This document shows positions 33,153 to 44,164 of a DNA stretch of 64,000 nucleotides, piece by piece. Each line of letters begins with the position of its first letter. The first letter of the stretch is position 1. A model generated the notes under the pieces. That model saw nothing but the letters and a program-made list of their open reading frames with translations, ran no database searches and was not told the origin of the DNA. The stretch spans positions 723,766 through 787,765 of the forward strand of contig MU008188.1 in the NCBI GenBank assembly GCA_010909165.1, written 5' to 3'. Source of the DNA: Anthoceros angustus (Eukaryota > Streptophyta > Anthocerotopsida > Anthocerotales > Anthocerotaceae). The translations under genes were made by a program, and so were the position numbers.

Positions 33153-35193
33153 ATGGCCAACAAAGGGTTGATATTATTACTGGCATGCTTGTTCTTTTTT
33201 TCTCATGCAAGTGAAGCATTGGTTGGAGCATATAGGAAAGGTTCTACTGTACAAGATGAGACATTGCCATCGGTTCAAACACATAACGTATGTATTTCCT
33301 GTAATTCGAACCATGAAGATAAATTTGTGAATCCTCAAATTTGTGAATATTTTCAGTTCATTATCCATTTTGGTGCTTATTGCTTGTGTTTTCGTTTTCA
33401 TTGGTCAACCAAAAACTTTAACGGCTAGATTTAGTTTCATTAAACGACTCACCTATTTTTATGTTTTTGATTAATTCCAGCTTACAGATGGTTCGACAAT
33501 CGATTGTGTTAAGATTGAGGACCAACTAACACTACGAGATCCGCGGTTTAAAGATCATGTGATTCAAGTAAGTGTGCTTCTATATAAATTCGTTCTCGTG
33601 TCAAATTATGATATATCATGTCTTAAATTTTAAGATATTTTTAATTATAAAATAAGAATAAGTTATCAATTCTTCATGCTAAAGTATTGAATTCTTCACT
33701 TACCATGTAGAAACCACCAACATTGACTTACATATCCAATGAGACACTTCTTAAAGATTTGGATCTGCCAAGACAACTTTATCACCATGAAGTTGGTTCG
33801 TGTAAGGTACTATTCACTTTCTACGTTCTAACAAGGGCCATAACCATAAAAGAAATACAAAGGTACACAAAGCGAGGAATAGACAATGAAATAAATTACT
33901 CTCCACCAACCATCATGTAAGTACTTGAAAGTCACCATCTACATGATGGGGAAAGCTAGATGTAGCAATTAATATGCTTTGAAAATAACCAAACACATGT
34001 ATACATAAGCATGCATGATCGACTAACAAGTATGAATATAAAATGCAGTACGTCACCGGTGAACTCCCTGGACAGTGGAATGGTGGTGGAGCACGTATTA
34101 GCCTTTGGAATCCTGAGCCTAATATGAATGTAAGCACAGGTGCTACGTTCTCGCAGATGTGGATTCTTGGATCAAACAAAGATAACCTTAATACGGCTGA
34201 AGTAGGATGGATGGTAAGTATCTTCAAGAGCCTTGTGTATTGATATGAAGCTACCAAATCTCAAAATAGATTTTTAAACTCAAAATCTATCATACTTTTT
34301 TGGTGAAGATTTAAGAGCTAATGTGTAAAACTTGCTTGTTTATACACAAATAGGTGTCCCCGAACTCATTTTTGGATGCAGAGCCACATTTATTTATCTA
34401 TTGGACGGTTAGTGATTTGTATAGAAAATATATTTCATTCAATATCCTTGCACATGTTAATTCAACTTCATGACTAACTTGACTTGTCGGGTGTTGATGC
34501 AGTCGGATGGTTATCAAACAACAGGATGTTCCAATCTAGATTGCCCAGGATTTATTCAAACTAGTGCAGCCTATGTTCTTGGTGGTACTTTTGCTGGCAA
34601 TTATGTCGGCACAAGCTTGTTGTTCGGTATCAACAAGGTATAACTGCATCATTTGTATGTTATTTTTTTGTATTTCATAAAATTTTGAAGAATATTTCTT
34701 ATATAAATATGTGATAACCGTGAGTTCCACCTTTTTTCACGTTGGGTTGATTTGTGATATACAGGTCAATGCTAATGCGGATCTATGGTTATACATTGAG
34801 TCCATACCTATAGGCTATTGGCCAAACAACATTTATACAGAAGGCCTTCTACGTGATGGGCTTGTTACCGAAATACAATGGGGAGGTGAAACAGCAATGA
34901 CAACTCCACAATCGCACGTAGCAATGGGGAATGGGCGATTAGGTTCCACAGGCCCAGGACCGGTACCGTGTGGAGTTACAGATGTACCAGCCCATATGGC
35001 GGCGTTGCACTCTATGAAGTTTGATAAACATAATAATCCCCTTCCACACGATGCCAAAGATTTGATCATGATACAAACAGATCTTGCACAATATGATTCA
35101 AAAATCTTCTATGATGTCAAAGGTGGTGATTGTTTAATGAGGTACTTGGATGTTTTTGGTGGCCCGGATATTGAACTTGAGAAGGGCCGGTAG
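33153..35193 (+). CDS. Neprosin-family glutamic peptidase-like protein, seven exons
   Basis: Exons: 33,153-33,287; 33,481-33,567; 33,711-33,916; 34,049-34,213; 34,354-34,407; 34,503-34,637; 34,765-35,193; all introns GT-AG. The ~403-residue product has a signal peptide (residues 1-22), an activation-peptide part (GSTIDCVKIEDQLTLRDP) and a neprosin domain: YVTGELPGQW, ARISLWNP, FSQMWILGS, AEVGWM, LFIYWT, GCSNLDCPGFIQTS, IGYWPNNIYTEGL, WGGE. The Glu of AEVGW and that of WGGE are 109 residues apart, the spacing I recall for the catalytic pair of Nepenthes neprosin (E188/E297). Such proteins are secreted and may be prolyl endopeptidases. Exon 3 is 206 nt; flanking phases need 207, so one base is missing. 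GTIHFLRS in the alternate frame fits the family's GTIPIRR, but that frame also has a TGA. Confidence 0.88.
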
Positions 35194-35226
35194 CGTCATG
35201 GCCTTACAAAATTTGATGTCTTTTGA

Positions 35227-35414
35227 TGTTTTTAACGTTATGAATCTGGTTCAATATTATGAAATAAGTACCACGTAATGTGGTCATACAAGTTCTTTTC
35301 TTGAAACTATTTATCAAAACCTTTATGTTTTTAACGTTATGATTCTTGTTCAATATTATGAAATAAGTACCACGTAATGTGGTCATACAAGTTCTTTTCT
35401 TGAAACTATTTATC
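35227..35414 (+). repeat. 99-bp tandem duplication in the neprosin 3' flank
   Basis: Two near-identical copies with a 99-bp period, starting about 30 bp after the stop codon. Each contains AATATTATGAAATAAGTACC and a TTCTTTTCTTGAAAC stretch, so any poly(A) signals there would be duplicated as well. Confidence 0.9.
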
Positions 35415-35564
35415 GTCAAAAACCGATGCTTGGACCCACATTTTCTTTCTACATTAAATATTCCTCATTGTTTTATTGTGTCGTCAAAACAAGTTAACGT
35501 CATTTTCCTTTGAAATGAATGTGTTGTGTATTGGCTGATATGCATGTGTGTACGTCATAGGCAC

Positions 35565-35950
35565 TTATAAATGGGGTGCGTAACATACTATAAGAGATGG
35601 TAGAACGTGCATAACATTATAGGCTATTTTATTCGCATATATCGATTTCACATATGTAAACTTTAAACAATGGCTCTGCATGATAAGGTTGCAAGCGTGA
35701 GGAGCTGAGTATTGCTTGATCAGAGTGCATGTAGGGATCCATGATAGTACAGCACCTGGTTGCAACCTTGTTGTAGGTGCAGGCTGTAAGCATTGTGTGC
35801 GCAGTCAAGGCCGCCGCCGAGTATGTAGCCTGATTCCAAGGTATCACCTTCCCGCTGCTGTGCGCTAGAGAGCACAAAATTATAATTTATTGTTGCAACA
35901 CTAGGCCCGGATCCTCCTCCCATAAGTGGTACTTGTGGTGGTACTTTCAC
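35565..35950 (-). pseudogene. GNA-type lectin fragment, second copy
   Basis: Minus-strand frame 35,720-35,950 reads LMGGGSGPSVATINYNFVLS, then REGDTLESGYILGGG and YSLHLQQGCNQVLYYHGSLH before a TGA. It is the same protein as at 31-210, and the DNA is about as similar (for example CCCGGATCCTCCTCCCATAA in both). The QxxxNxVxY part of one mannose-binding repeat is kept, but the usual Asp is a Gly. The signal-peptide end is missing: upstream of MGGG the sequence changes and soon meets an inverted F-type LTR piece. A single B_lectin repeat with a stop is not expected to make a working lectin. Confidence 0.5.
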
Positions 35951-35984
35951 TGACGGCCAGCCGAGCGCACACCAATCCCGCGTC

Positions 35985-36233
35985 GTTGCAATATGGGGTC
36001 CGTTCCCAAGGGAATGACTTGTTCCGTTTATACACGTCCGTTACTCAACACGCTCAGCGGTGTTAAGGAAGATGGCCTACCTAAGGCCGCTTATCGCAAC
36101 GCGTTTGTTTTCCATCCTCTAACGCTCTGCACTCGTTCAAATGCGATGGCCGGGATGGCCAAACGTTTAAGGACCCATTTGCGTCCGGCGTGCTGGCTTT
36201 TCTCCTCGCCCTTGCTTGCCGCTTGGCCTGCGT
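35985..36233 (-). mobile_element. Inverted fragment of an F-type LTR end
   Basis: The reverse complement of this stretch matches the last ~250 bp of the F repeats (GGGTCCTTAAACGTTTGGCC, then TCATTCCCTTGGGAAC and ACGACGCGGGATTG). The copia D 3' LTR begins immediately to the right, so D inserted into it or truncated it. Confidence 0.75.
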
Positions 36234-36514
36234 CGATGAGAATCATAGGGCCCTCTGGGTAGCAAAACATAGCAAGCGGATAGTGAAAGCTTTGCACAAA
36301 AGAGTTGTATGCATTGATTATAATAGAAAGTACAAAGCCTTTATATAGGCTAAGTGGTTGTAACCATAAGGTGGTTGTAACCATAAGTAGTTCTAACCTC
36401 TAAGTGGTTGTAACAACTAACTACTCATTAAACTACCTAAAGCCCTAAGAACTAAATTAATTAATAGCCTTAGGTGCCCTAGTGAAGAGTGCCTAAATAG
36501 GTCATATTTCATCA
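36234..36514 (-). mobile_element. 3' LTR of minus-strand copia element D
   Basis: Read on the minus strand it starts TGATGAAATATGACC (36,514) and ends GATTCTCATC. The adjacent CTCCCACTCAC (36,515-36,525) is the polypurine tract GTGAGTGGGAG in minus orientation, so this is the 3' LTR and the rest of D lies to the right. About 281 bp and of the same LTR family as C (40,288) and the solo LTR at 27,798. Confidence 0.85.
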
Positions 36515-36525
36515 CTCCCACTCAC

Positions 36526-38150
36526 TATGAACTAGGTGTGAAGAATCAGCTTCAAATGAGACTAAAAGGCTAGTTAGCTCCCACTAACTTGAAAGCTATC
36601 CACTAAGAAAACAATTAAAACTGGCTTAAGTTACATTTAAGCAGAATTTAATGTAATCAAAATTAATTACCAAAAACTTAATTAGGAAATGGTAAATTCC
36701 TAAACAAGGTAAAAGATAAAAGTAAAACTTAAACTAGGTTAATCTTAGTAAACCATAAAAAGAGGTAAAGGTGAAAACCCATTAAATGGGCATGGGCCAT
36801 ATGATGGTGTCAGTATACCATGGCATGCGTTATGTACCCTCCCTCACGGTTTTATTCCTCCTCCGCTCCCGCTCCCCGCTCGCGCTCTCCACAAAGAAAC
36901 TTGGCCATGGCCAGAAAACGGTGGGGCAAGGGGCGCGCACCGGAGGGCGCCGGCGCGCCATACATGTATGGCCCTGCGGTTCGCGCAGTGGAGAAGTGCA
37001 CCACTGCGGTGGGAAAGAAGAGGTGGGCGGCCCAGGGAGGACGCGCCCCTCAAGGAGCGCCTCACGCGGTGCCGTGATCCTCTCACGCCTCTAAATGGAT
37101 TCCAACCTTTGTGAGAGCCCACCACGTTTCGGTGGTAGAAGTGGTCCCAGCTCGTGTAGAGGTTGAAGTCACCCGGAGAGGTGGAATTTGTTCCTGCAGT
37201 CGGAGGGCCTGATGTGTGAGTGCGCCATGCGGGAGTGTCTCACCAAGCCGAGATTAGAAAGATCACGCATGTCTTGTCTCAATTTGTTGAAGTGCTGCTA
37301 ATCCCAAGCCAACACTGCTCCAAATCGCATGTCGTCACCAGTTGTGTGCGAGGAAGATTCGGAAAAGTTCTTGTGGAGAAGAAATCGCGAGATTGTTCTC
37401 TCGATACAAGTGCCTTGGAAGAATCTTCATTGAAGGCTTCCTGTACTGATGGGGAGGCTGAAATCTCAAGTAAGATAGCGATGTGTGTAATAAGGCATTC
37501 CCCTGTCATGAAGGGAGGCACCTTGAGCAGATGCCCCCTTTTGTCAAGGAGAGGCACCTAGTTGTAAGCCCGTTTGTGGGCATCTTCAAATGACCATTTT
37601 CCAGTTCAAAATATTTGTGATGAATTTTCTGATACTATTTTGCAGATTTATGTATGGAAAATTATGGGAAAAAGGAAAATGAAATGATGAAGAAAATGAG
37701 AAAAATGAAAAGGTAGACATGCTTTTGTGACTCTAAAAGGTGTTCTAACTTATTTTTCTCTTGCTAAAACTTGCCCATTTTAGATTTCTTTTGAAGAAGA
37801 CATAGGATAGAAACATAGGAAACATGGAAGATCATATATCCCAAGGGTGATGATGTGAAGCTCATCTATATAATCACTAATATGAAAGGGAAGCGGCGGA
37901 CGTACCACCATGCTCCTATGTTTGCGAAACTAAGATACATGATACGGGTTATGTATCTTTGTGAAGAATTTCCGGACATATGATCCATGTCTATCGTAGT
38001 ATTCTTGAGGTTAAGAAAATATGGAAAAGTTTTAATTAGCAAAATATTATTTAATATTTTAATATTATTTTTCAGAGCTCTCAACTATGTATGAAGGAGA
38101 GGATGGATAAGCCTATGTTAAGATTGAGGATGATTGTTCAAGACTTAGAA
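36526..38150 (-). other. Copia D region between RNase H and 3' LTR
   Basis: About 1.6 kb with no retrotransposon domain. The first 270 bp beside the purine tract are AT-rich and recognisably like the same position of element C (both have GTTCATAGTGAGTGGGAG). A GC-rich block (about 36,790-37,230, including GAGGGCGCCGGCGCGCC) and a moderately GC-rich block to 37,560 give open frames on both strands that I cannot identify. The remainder to 38,150 is AT-rich. The unusual length resembles the 1.8-kb extra region of element C. Confidence 0.45.
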
Positions 38151-40287
38151 TAGAATATTGGACTACTAAGGTTATCTCAAGTAGACCAATTTAGCTAGGA
38201 TGAACTATAGGTGGAGGCTTAGACAATGTCCAATATACCTAAACATTTCATATGTTTCTGATTCAATGCCTAGTGACTTTGTTAATAAATCATTATCTAA
38301 AGTTTGAACATAACTAATATCTATAGTTTTATCCTCTATTTTCTCTATAATGATATTCGGACAATATGTTTAGTTCTAGAGTGGAAGAGGTTCCTTGACA
38401 AGGCTATAGCTCACGACTATCACTCAACAACAAGGTGGCTTTTCAGCTTGTGATGAAGTTCACTCAAGGTTAGCCTAGTCCATACTATGTCTTTATAGGT
38501 TAGTACTCTATACTCTCTGGACAAGGCTATGGTTGGTTGTTTCTTACTTGACCGGGATATTGCTCCCCAATAGCGATCGTAACGATACGGATCTGCGTGT
38601 GTCGAGTCACCGGCATAGTCGGCGTCGGTAAGTCATTAATGTCAACGTCTTTATGCCGGTGTATACTTGAATGTCAATCCGTGCATGGTACCCTTGAGGT
38701 ATCGATATGCGCTTAGTTGACATCCGGTGTTCACGCGTCGAGGTTCTCGGGGTGAGCAGGGCGACTTGAAGATATATCGGTCGAGTGAAGTTGGATAAAT
38801 ATATAAGTGTGACAGCATGTCGATATGGGATCGACATTTCCAACTTATCTTGTCTTTGTCTTTGGACTCATATCCATGGTAAGCGACCAGCTAGCAAAGG
38901 TGTAGGCGTTTCGCATCTTCAAGTCCAAACTTGGTTAAACTTTCTTTAATGTACTTGGTTTGAACAATACTCGAGTCTTGTTTGCTCGATCTCTAATAAT
39001 GTTGAAGTGCATATGTCATTTCTCCTAAATCGGACATTTCATAAAAGTCTTGAGCCGACTTTTGATCTCGGCTAGGAGGTAAGAGAGTTTGTGGCCATGA
39101 ATACGTCTCGGCGTAGAGCAATAAGTAAAAGGTATCATTGCACGATATTAGGATATACATGCATGCATCGGCATCACTTTGCCGGAAGCCTCTTTTGATG
39201 AGTTTCACATGTATGTCCATATTCCAATTTTACCAGTTGAGACCATACAAGCCTTTAATTAGTGCATACCCAATCTTCCTTGCCTTTAACCTCATAACCT
39301 TGAGCTGTTTCATGTAGATTTCTTCTTGAAGGCTAGAGATATATGTCTTCACATCCATCATATGAGCTCAAGATCATGATGGTTAAGGCGAAGATTATTC
39401 TAAGGAAGCAAACTTTGCTCTGCGAATGTGGCCCATGGGAGGTAATCTAAACCCGGTATGGGTGAATCCACGCCACAAGGCGTGCTTTGTATCTCTCAAT
39501 GGAACCATCTCCTTTTCTCTTAATTTTGAATACCCATTTGGTGACTATCTTCCTACCCTTAGGTGGCTTAACCAATTCCCATGTAGAGTTACTAATGAGA
39601 GAGTTATATTTCTGACTACCTTCCATAAGGTCTTTTCGGAGAAGAAAGCTTGTTTTAAGGTAAGAGGTTCTTGGATCTATGGTTGCCTTGTATGACTTGT
39701 GAGTAAAGTGATACGGGGAAGAGGATCATCAAAAGCTAGATATCCTAAAGGAGGTTCCTTCCATCCTGCGGTCCGGGATTGCGGGACGTACCTTTGTGTA
39801 GGTTGCATCTTCCTTTGGAGCAGAACATCAATAGGATCATGGTGCTCCATGTCATTCACGGAGGGTCATCATGCTCTTCATCAGTGTCTGGCTCCTCGAC
39901 TTGAATGTTGTCGCCATCGGTGTTTCATGGAATAGATGCTAACTCCTCCTCCTCCGTAATAGGTTCAACTACGGGAACACGAGGCGAACTGGAAATTGAG
40001 TGATATAATCGGTATCATCAAATGAGGAGGTATCCGAGGGCTCTTGGAAGAGGCGTCCTCGGGGCGGATGTACCAGCTCCCCGCTGGGGAAAAGAGGTAA
40101 GACTCATGAAAAGTAACACTCCAGGCATATATAAGCTTCCATGTGATGGGTTCAAAAAGCTTGTAACCTTTGATGCCTTCGGTGTAGCCAATGAATAGAT
40201 ATTTGGCAGCTTTTGGATCTAACTTCTTGCGTTGTACTTTAGGGATAAAGACATATGCAGGAGATCCAAAAATGCGAAGGTGATCTA
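38150..40287 (-). pseudogene. Copia D pol, 3' part (integrase C-terminus, RT, RNase H)
   Basis: Read leftward from 40,287: IDHLRIFGSPAYVFIPKVQR and KYLFIGYTEGIKGYKLFEP (integrase C-terminal part); then, with frame changes, the RT start (GNWLSHL, SKLREKEMVPLRDTKHA); then KLIKRGFRQSDADACMYIL and EMSDLGEMTYAL; then the RNase H tail near 38,280 (LLTKSLGIESE). Every piece matches element C, so the two are one family. Many frameshifts make it inactive. The right edge at 40,287 is where element C is inserted; the gene continues at 47,758. Confidence 0.8.
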
Positions 40288-41395
40288 TAATGAAATAGAT
40301 TAGGGTTAGGGCACTATTCACTAGGGTACCTAACTTAATCATCTTTATCTACCTAGGGCATTAAGTAGTTACTAGTTAGTTGCTCTAGGTAGTTAGTGGT
40401 TAGGTAGTTATAACTACTTGATGGTTACAACTACTTATGGTTGTAACCACCTAACCTCCTAACCACCTTGCCTATAAATAGGCTTTGTATTTTGTATTAA
40501 ATCAATTGTCATATAAGAATCTCTTTCTCAAGAGCCTAGTGTATGATTTTCATCATGGTATCGAGCACATTGCTCCTTGTGCTTGAGCACTCTTGCTTTT
40601 CTCAAGGCTCCTCTCTCCTCAATGCATCGCATCTTTAGCTTTTCCAGTGATCATGGAGCATGGAGACCTCTTTGAATAGCAACCAACTTGAGTGGAGCAC
40701 AATACGTTAATGATGCACTTTTGCATTCACCTCTTGTTTGCCCTCCATGGATTGTATCAATCCCAGCAAACAAGAGTATAGGAGAAAGATCAAGGCAAGA
40801 ATAAGAGACAACAACAACCCGGACTATTTGCAATTCAGAGGAAAACTTTGATCTCAACGCTCCCGAAATTGATGTTGTTGAAGCACAAGTGTGTCGTCTC
40901 ATAGAAGCCCTTGTTTCTAAGTCCGGAGATAGAGTAGGTAACATAAATCACGCAAAGATCTCCTAACTTCCTTTGACCTTTGCAATCTAGCGCCATTGAG
41001 TCCTATTTTTAAGTACATTAAGCATAGGCCAAAGGTCTTCACTCCCCACATCCCGGATCTCTTGACTCCATTAGAGCGTAATTCTTCATCGCTACTAATG
41101 ATAGATTGAATTATCTAACCGATCAATTACATTCAATCATCGACGGTCTTCATGAACCATCCTCCCAAGAGCCAATAGATCCAACTCACTTGCTTGTAAG
41201 CTGCAGATTTTGATGACTATGGATGATTCCCTTTGAAGAAATGCTATAATTGCTCACGCTTCCTCCGCTAATACAAGCGGAAGTCGTGTCAAGTCAGGCG
41301 TAATGCATCAATAAACACACCGCAATGTCGTAGGGTAGACTTCTTCGACGAGAAAGAAATTGCCGAGAGGCAAGATATATTGAAGCCTGTATTGT

Positions 41396-42400
41396 ATGGC
41401 TCAAGAAGAGCGAGCCAAATGGCAAGATGAACTTGAAAAGTTCAAAGAGAAGGAGAAGAAGAAGTGGCTAATTCAATCAAAGCCCACCACTTTGTTTCAA
41501 GCACACAACTTCATGGAGAAAGATAGATTCAATGGAAGAGGATATGATGTATGGCAAGACCGAGCAAGGAGTGTTACGTAGTCATGGCCTATGGAATATT
41601 GTCGAGGAACCGAGACCACACCTTTGGGACGAAGATAAACATGAAGAATGGGACGCTAAGGACTTAAGGGCCCGAGATATCCTTCTTCAAGGTCTTAATT
41701 CATGGTACGCCAAGTTTCGTGGAGCCGCACATCTCATAATACGTGGGAGCGTCTAGCTCAATTATATGCCTCTAAAGACGGATGAGCTTATTGATACGCG
41801 TCATCTCCACAACCGAAAATGAAGGAGAATGATTCCATTGATCATCATATCACCGCTTTCCGTGTTGCTAAGAATAATTTCAAGCATCATCGACGAGAAA
41901 CTTCGAGAAAGCACTTTTATTGCTCTCCTTGCCTCCTTACCACCCTCCTATAGGTCCTTTGTGACAACACAAAATGTCCTTAGAGCCGCAGAAAGAAAAG
42001 AATGCAATCGGCTGGATATCGGCGTTGATGAATTAATTGGAGCCATTATACAGAGGATGCCGTCGACAAGAGAATCCGCGATCTACCGGACAGTGATGTT
42101 TACGAGGCGGAGGAAGAGGGCGTGGCCGAGGCCGCGGAAGACCCTTTCCTCCTAGGCCAAATCCTAATTCTCCCGATGGAGAACGCGCTTCTTCCACACC
42201 TGCAAGAGGTAAGAAGAAGGCTGGAGTTATTTGTAATTGGTGCAAAATACCGAATCACATGGAGAAGGACTGCTACAAGAAGAAGAACGGCGAGCCCAAG
42301 AAGGAGGCTACCCCTGGAGCAAATGTTGCTGTGAAGAAAAAGAGCTCAGCAACGCCATCAGCACTCACTGTATGCTTGGCATCATCCAAGCCCTCTAACC
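41396..42400 (+). pseudogene. Copia C gag with CCHC zinc knuckle
   Basis: A charged helical start (KWQDELEKFKEKEKKKW) and the UBN2-type gag core in pieces: MEKDRFNGRGYDVWQDR, HGLWNIVEEPRPHLW, WDAKDLRARDILLQGL, then DHHITAFRVAKNNF. The zinc knuckle CNWCKIPNHMEKDC (CX2CX4HX4C) is encoded at 42,232-42,273. At least five frame changes separate the pieces. Gag forms the particle and binds RNA. D's gag at 62,680-63,411 is homologous. Confidence 0.8.
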
Positions 42401-42960
42401 AATATTGGTATTTAGACAGTGGTGCTACATCTCATATCTGTCACAACTTAAACTCTTTTGAGTCTTACTCGCCGATTAGGACATCAAACCGTCCTGGCGA
42501 TGATCATAACCTCACAATCTCGTGTAGGTTCGGTTGTTCTCGATGCTCTTGCCAAGTTCTCTCTCTCTCTCATGTCCTCCATGTACCATCCATGTGTAAA
42601 ACCTAGTGTCACCGCTAGTTTGTGTTCGAACATAGCATGCAAATTCTCCTCCAAGCGGATATTTGTCTTCTTTCTTATCTATCAAGTAAGTCGCACACCA
42701 TCCGCTCGTACACTAGAAGATGGACTATACAAACTCTCCAAGTGGGTCCTCACATCTCATCAATGTAGCTTCCCAAAATTCCGCCACCTCCTCCCATACT
42801 ATATGCTTTGCTTTAGGTCATCCTAATAGCCAAGCGATCCAAATGTCTAAGGGAAATTTTTATCGATCACCTCCTCTCCAAGATAGAACCCTGTCTTGGT
42901 GTGAAGCTTGTTGTCACCAAACGGCACCAAGCTCCTTTTCATAACCCATCTCCACATGGC
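42401..42960 (+). pseudogene. Copia C protease and GAG-pre-integrase region
   Basis: QYWYLDSGATSHICHNLNSF at about 42,400-42,460 contains the aspartic protease DSGA motif. After frame changes, ALGHPNSQAIQMSKGNFY and SWCEACCHQTAP (about 42,810-42,930) match the zinc-binding pre-integrase segment. The protease cuts the Gag-Pol polyprotein. The same DSGATSH motif in element D is the site where element E inserted. Confidence 0.75.
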
Positions 42961-43797
42961 TAAGGCACCTCTTGAGTTGGTTCATACATTTGTGGTCCCA
43001 TTTCGCCCCTTCATTTAGTGGTTGCATACTTTTTAACCTTCATTGATGATTACTCTCGTTTTGTCCTCACCTATATCCTGAGACACAAAAGCCAGGCCTT
43101 TCAGTTTTTCAAGGATTACATGGTGTGGGCAGAGCGACTTACGGATAAGAAACTCAAAACATTGCGTTCTGACAATGGTGGCGAGTTTACATCCAATAAT
43201 TTTGCTGATTTTTGCCGAGCTGAAGGAATAGCTCAGCAACTCACTGTGGTACACACTCCTCAGCAAAATGGCGTCGCAGAGAATAAGAATTTACACCTAC
43301 AAGAGATCACTGGTTGCTTGCTCACTCAAGCCCAACTATCCAAGAGTTATTGGGCTGAGGCCATTATGACAGCAACGTATCTACTCAATCGACTGCCCAC
43401 CTCTGCAGTCCAAGGTATGACACCTTATGAAGCTTTCACTGGTCGCAAGCCCTCCATTGACCATCTTCGGATTTTTGGATCACCTGCGTATGTTTTTATA
43501 CCCAAAGTACAACGCAAGAAGTTAGACCCTGAGGCAGCCAAGTATACTTTCATTGGCTATACGGAAGGCATCAAAGGATATAAGTTATTCCACCCTTCCA
43601 CCAGGAAAATTATCTATGCCAGGAGCGTGACTTTTCATGAGTCCCCTTACTTTCCCTTCTGGGAGCTCGCCACTCGATGTTCCCTTCGGGATGCAAACGG
43701 GTCCTCATCTTTTGATGATGATGAATATGTCACCCTTCATCCTCCCCCTACAGCGTTCCTTTTGTTGAACCTACTGCAGGAGGAGGAGGAGTCATAG
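42961..43797 (+). pseudogene. Copia C integrase
   Basis: A 259-residue open frame from 43,018 holds most of the rve core: LTFIDDYSRFVLTYIL (first D), LKTLRSDNGGEFTSNNF (second D) and TPQQNGVAENKNLHLQEITG (catalytic E in VAE). The C-terminal part follows (YWAEAIMTATYLLNRLPTSA, HLRIFGSPAYVFIPKVQ). All three acidic residues are kept. The residues before 43,018 (LELVHTFVV) are separated from it by stops. It is the best preserved domain of element C and gives the reference for D, whose version reads TPQRNDVIGK in place of TPQQNGVAEN. Confidence 0.9.
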
Positions 43798-44164
43798 AAC
43801 ATATTCCACGTCGACCTACTACACCGGATCCCGACACACAAGAACCTCTCCACTTGAGGATGACTATCATCTCGGGACGATTTCATTATCCCCAGAATGA
43901 GCAATTGTGCATGATGACGAGATTGACGAAGAGCACGAAGATGAGTCGACTCACCAACACAAGAGCCACTCATGAGGAAGTCGACATTGAAGAAAATATT
44001 CCACAACAACAACTCGCTTGGTACAACCCGAGAACTAGACCTAACATTCCAGACTGCAGGATGGAAGGAACCACCCTTGGATACCTTGCTACCATAGATG
44101 ATCCAGCTCCTTTTCACCTTATCATCAAGCTATACAAAAGCCAGCTTGATCCCAAGAGCCGCTT

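Noticed and set aside
36844-37125. GC-rich open frames as a host gene
   Set aside because: Frames exist on both strands with R/G/A-rich composition and no domain, inside the tail of copia D. Treated as unexplained cargo instead.
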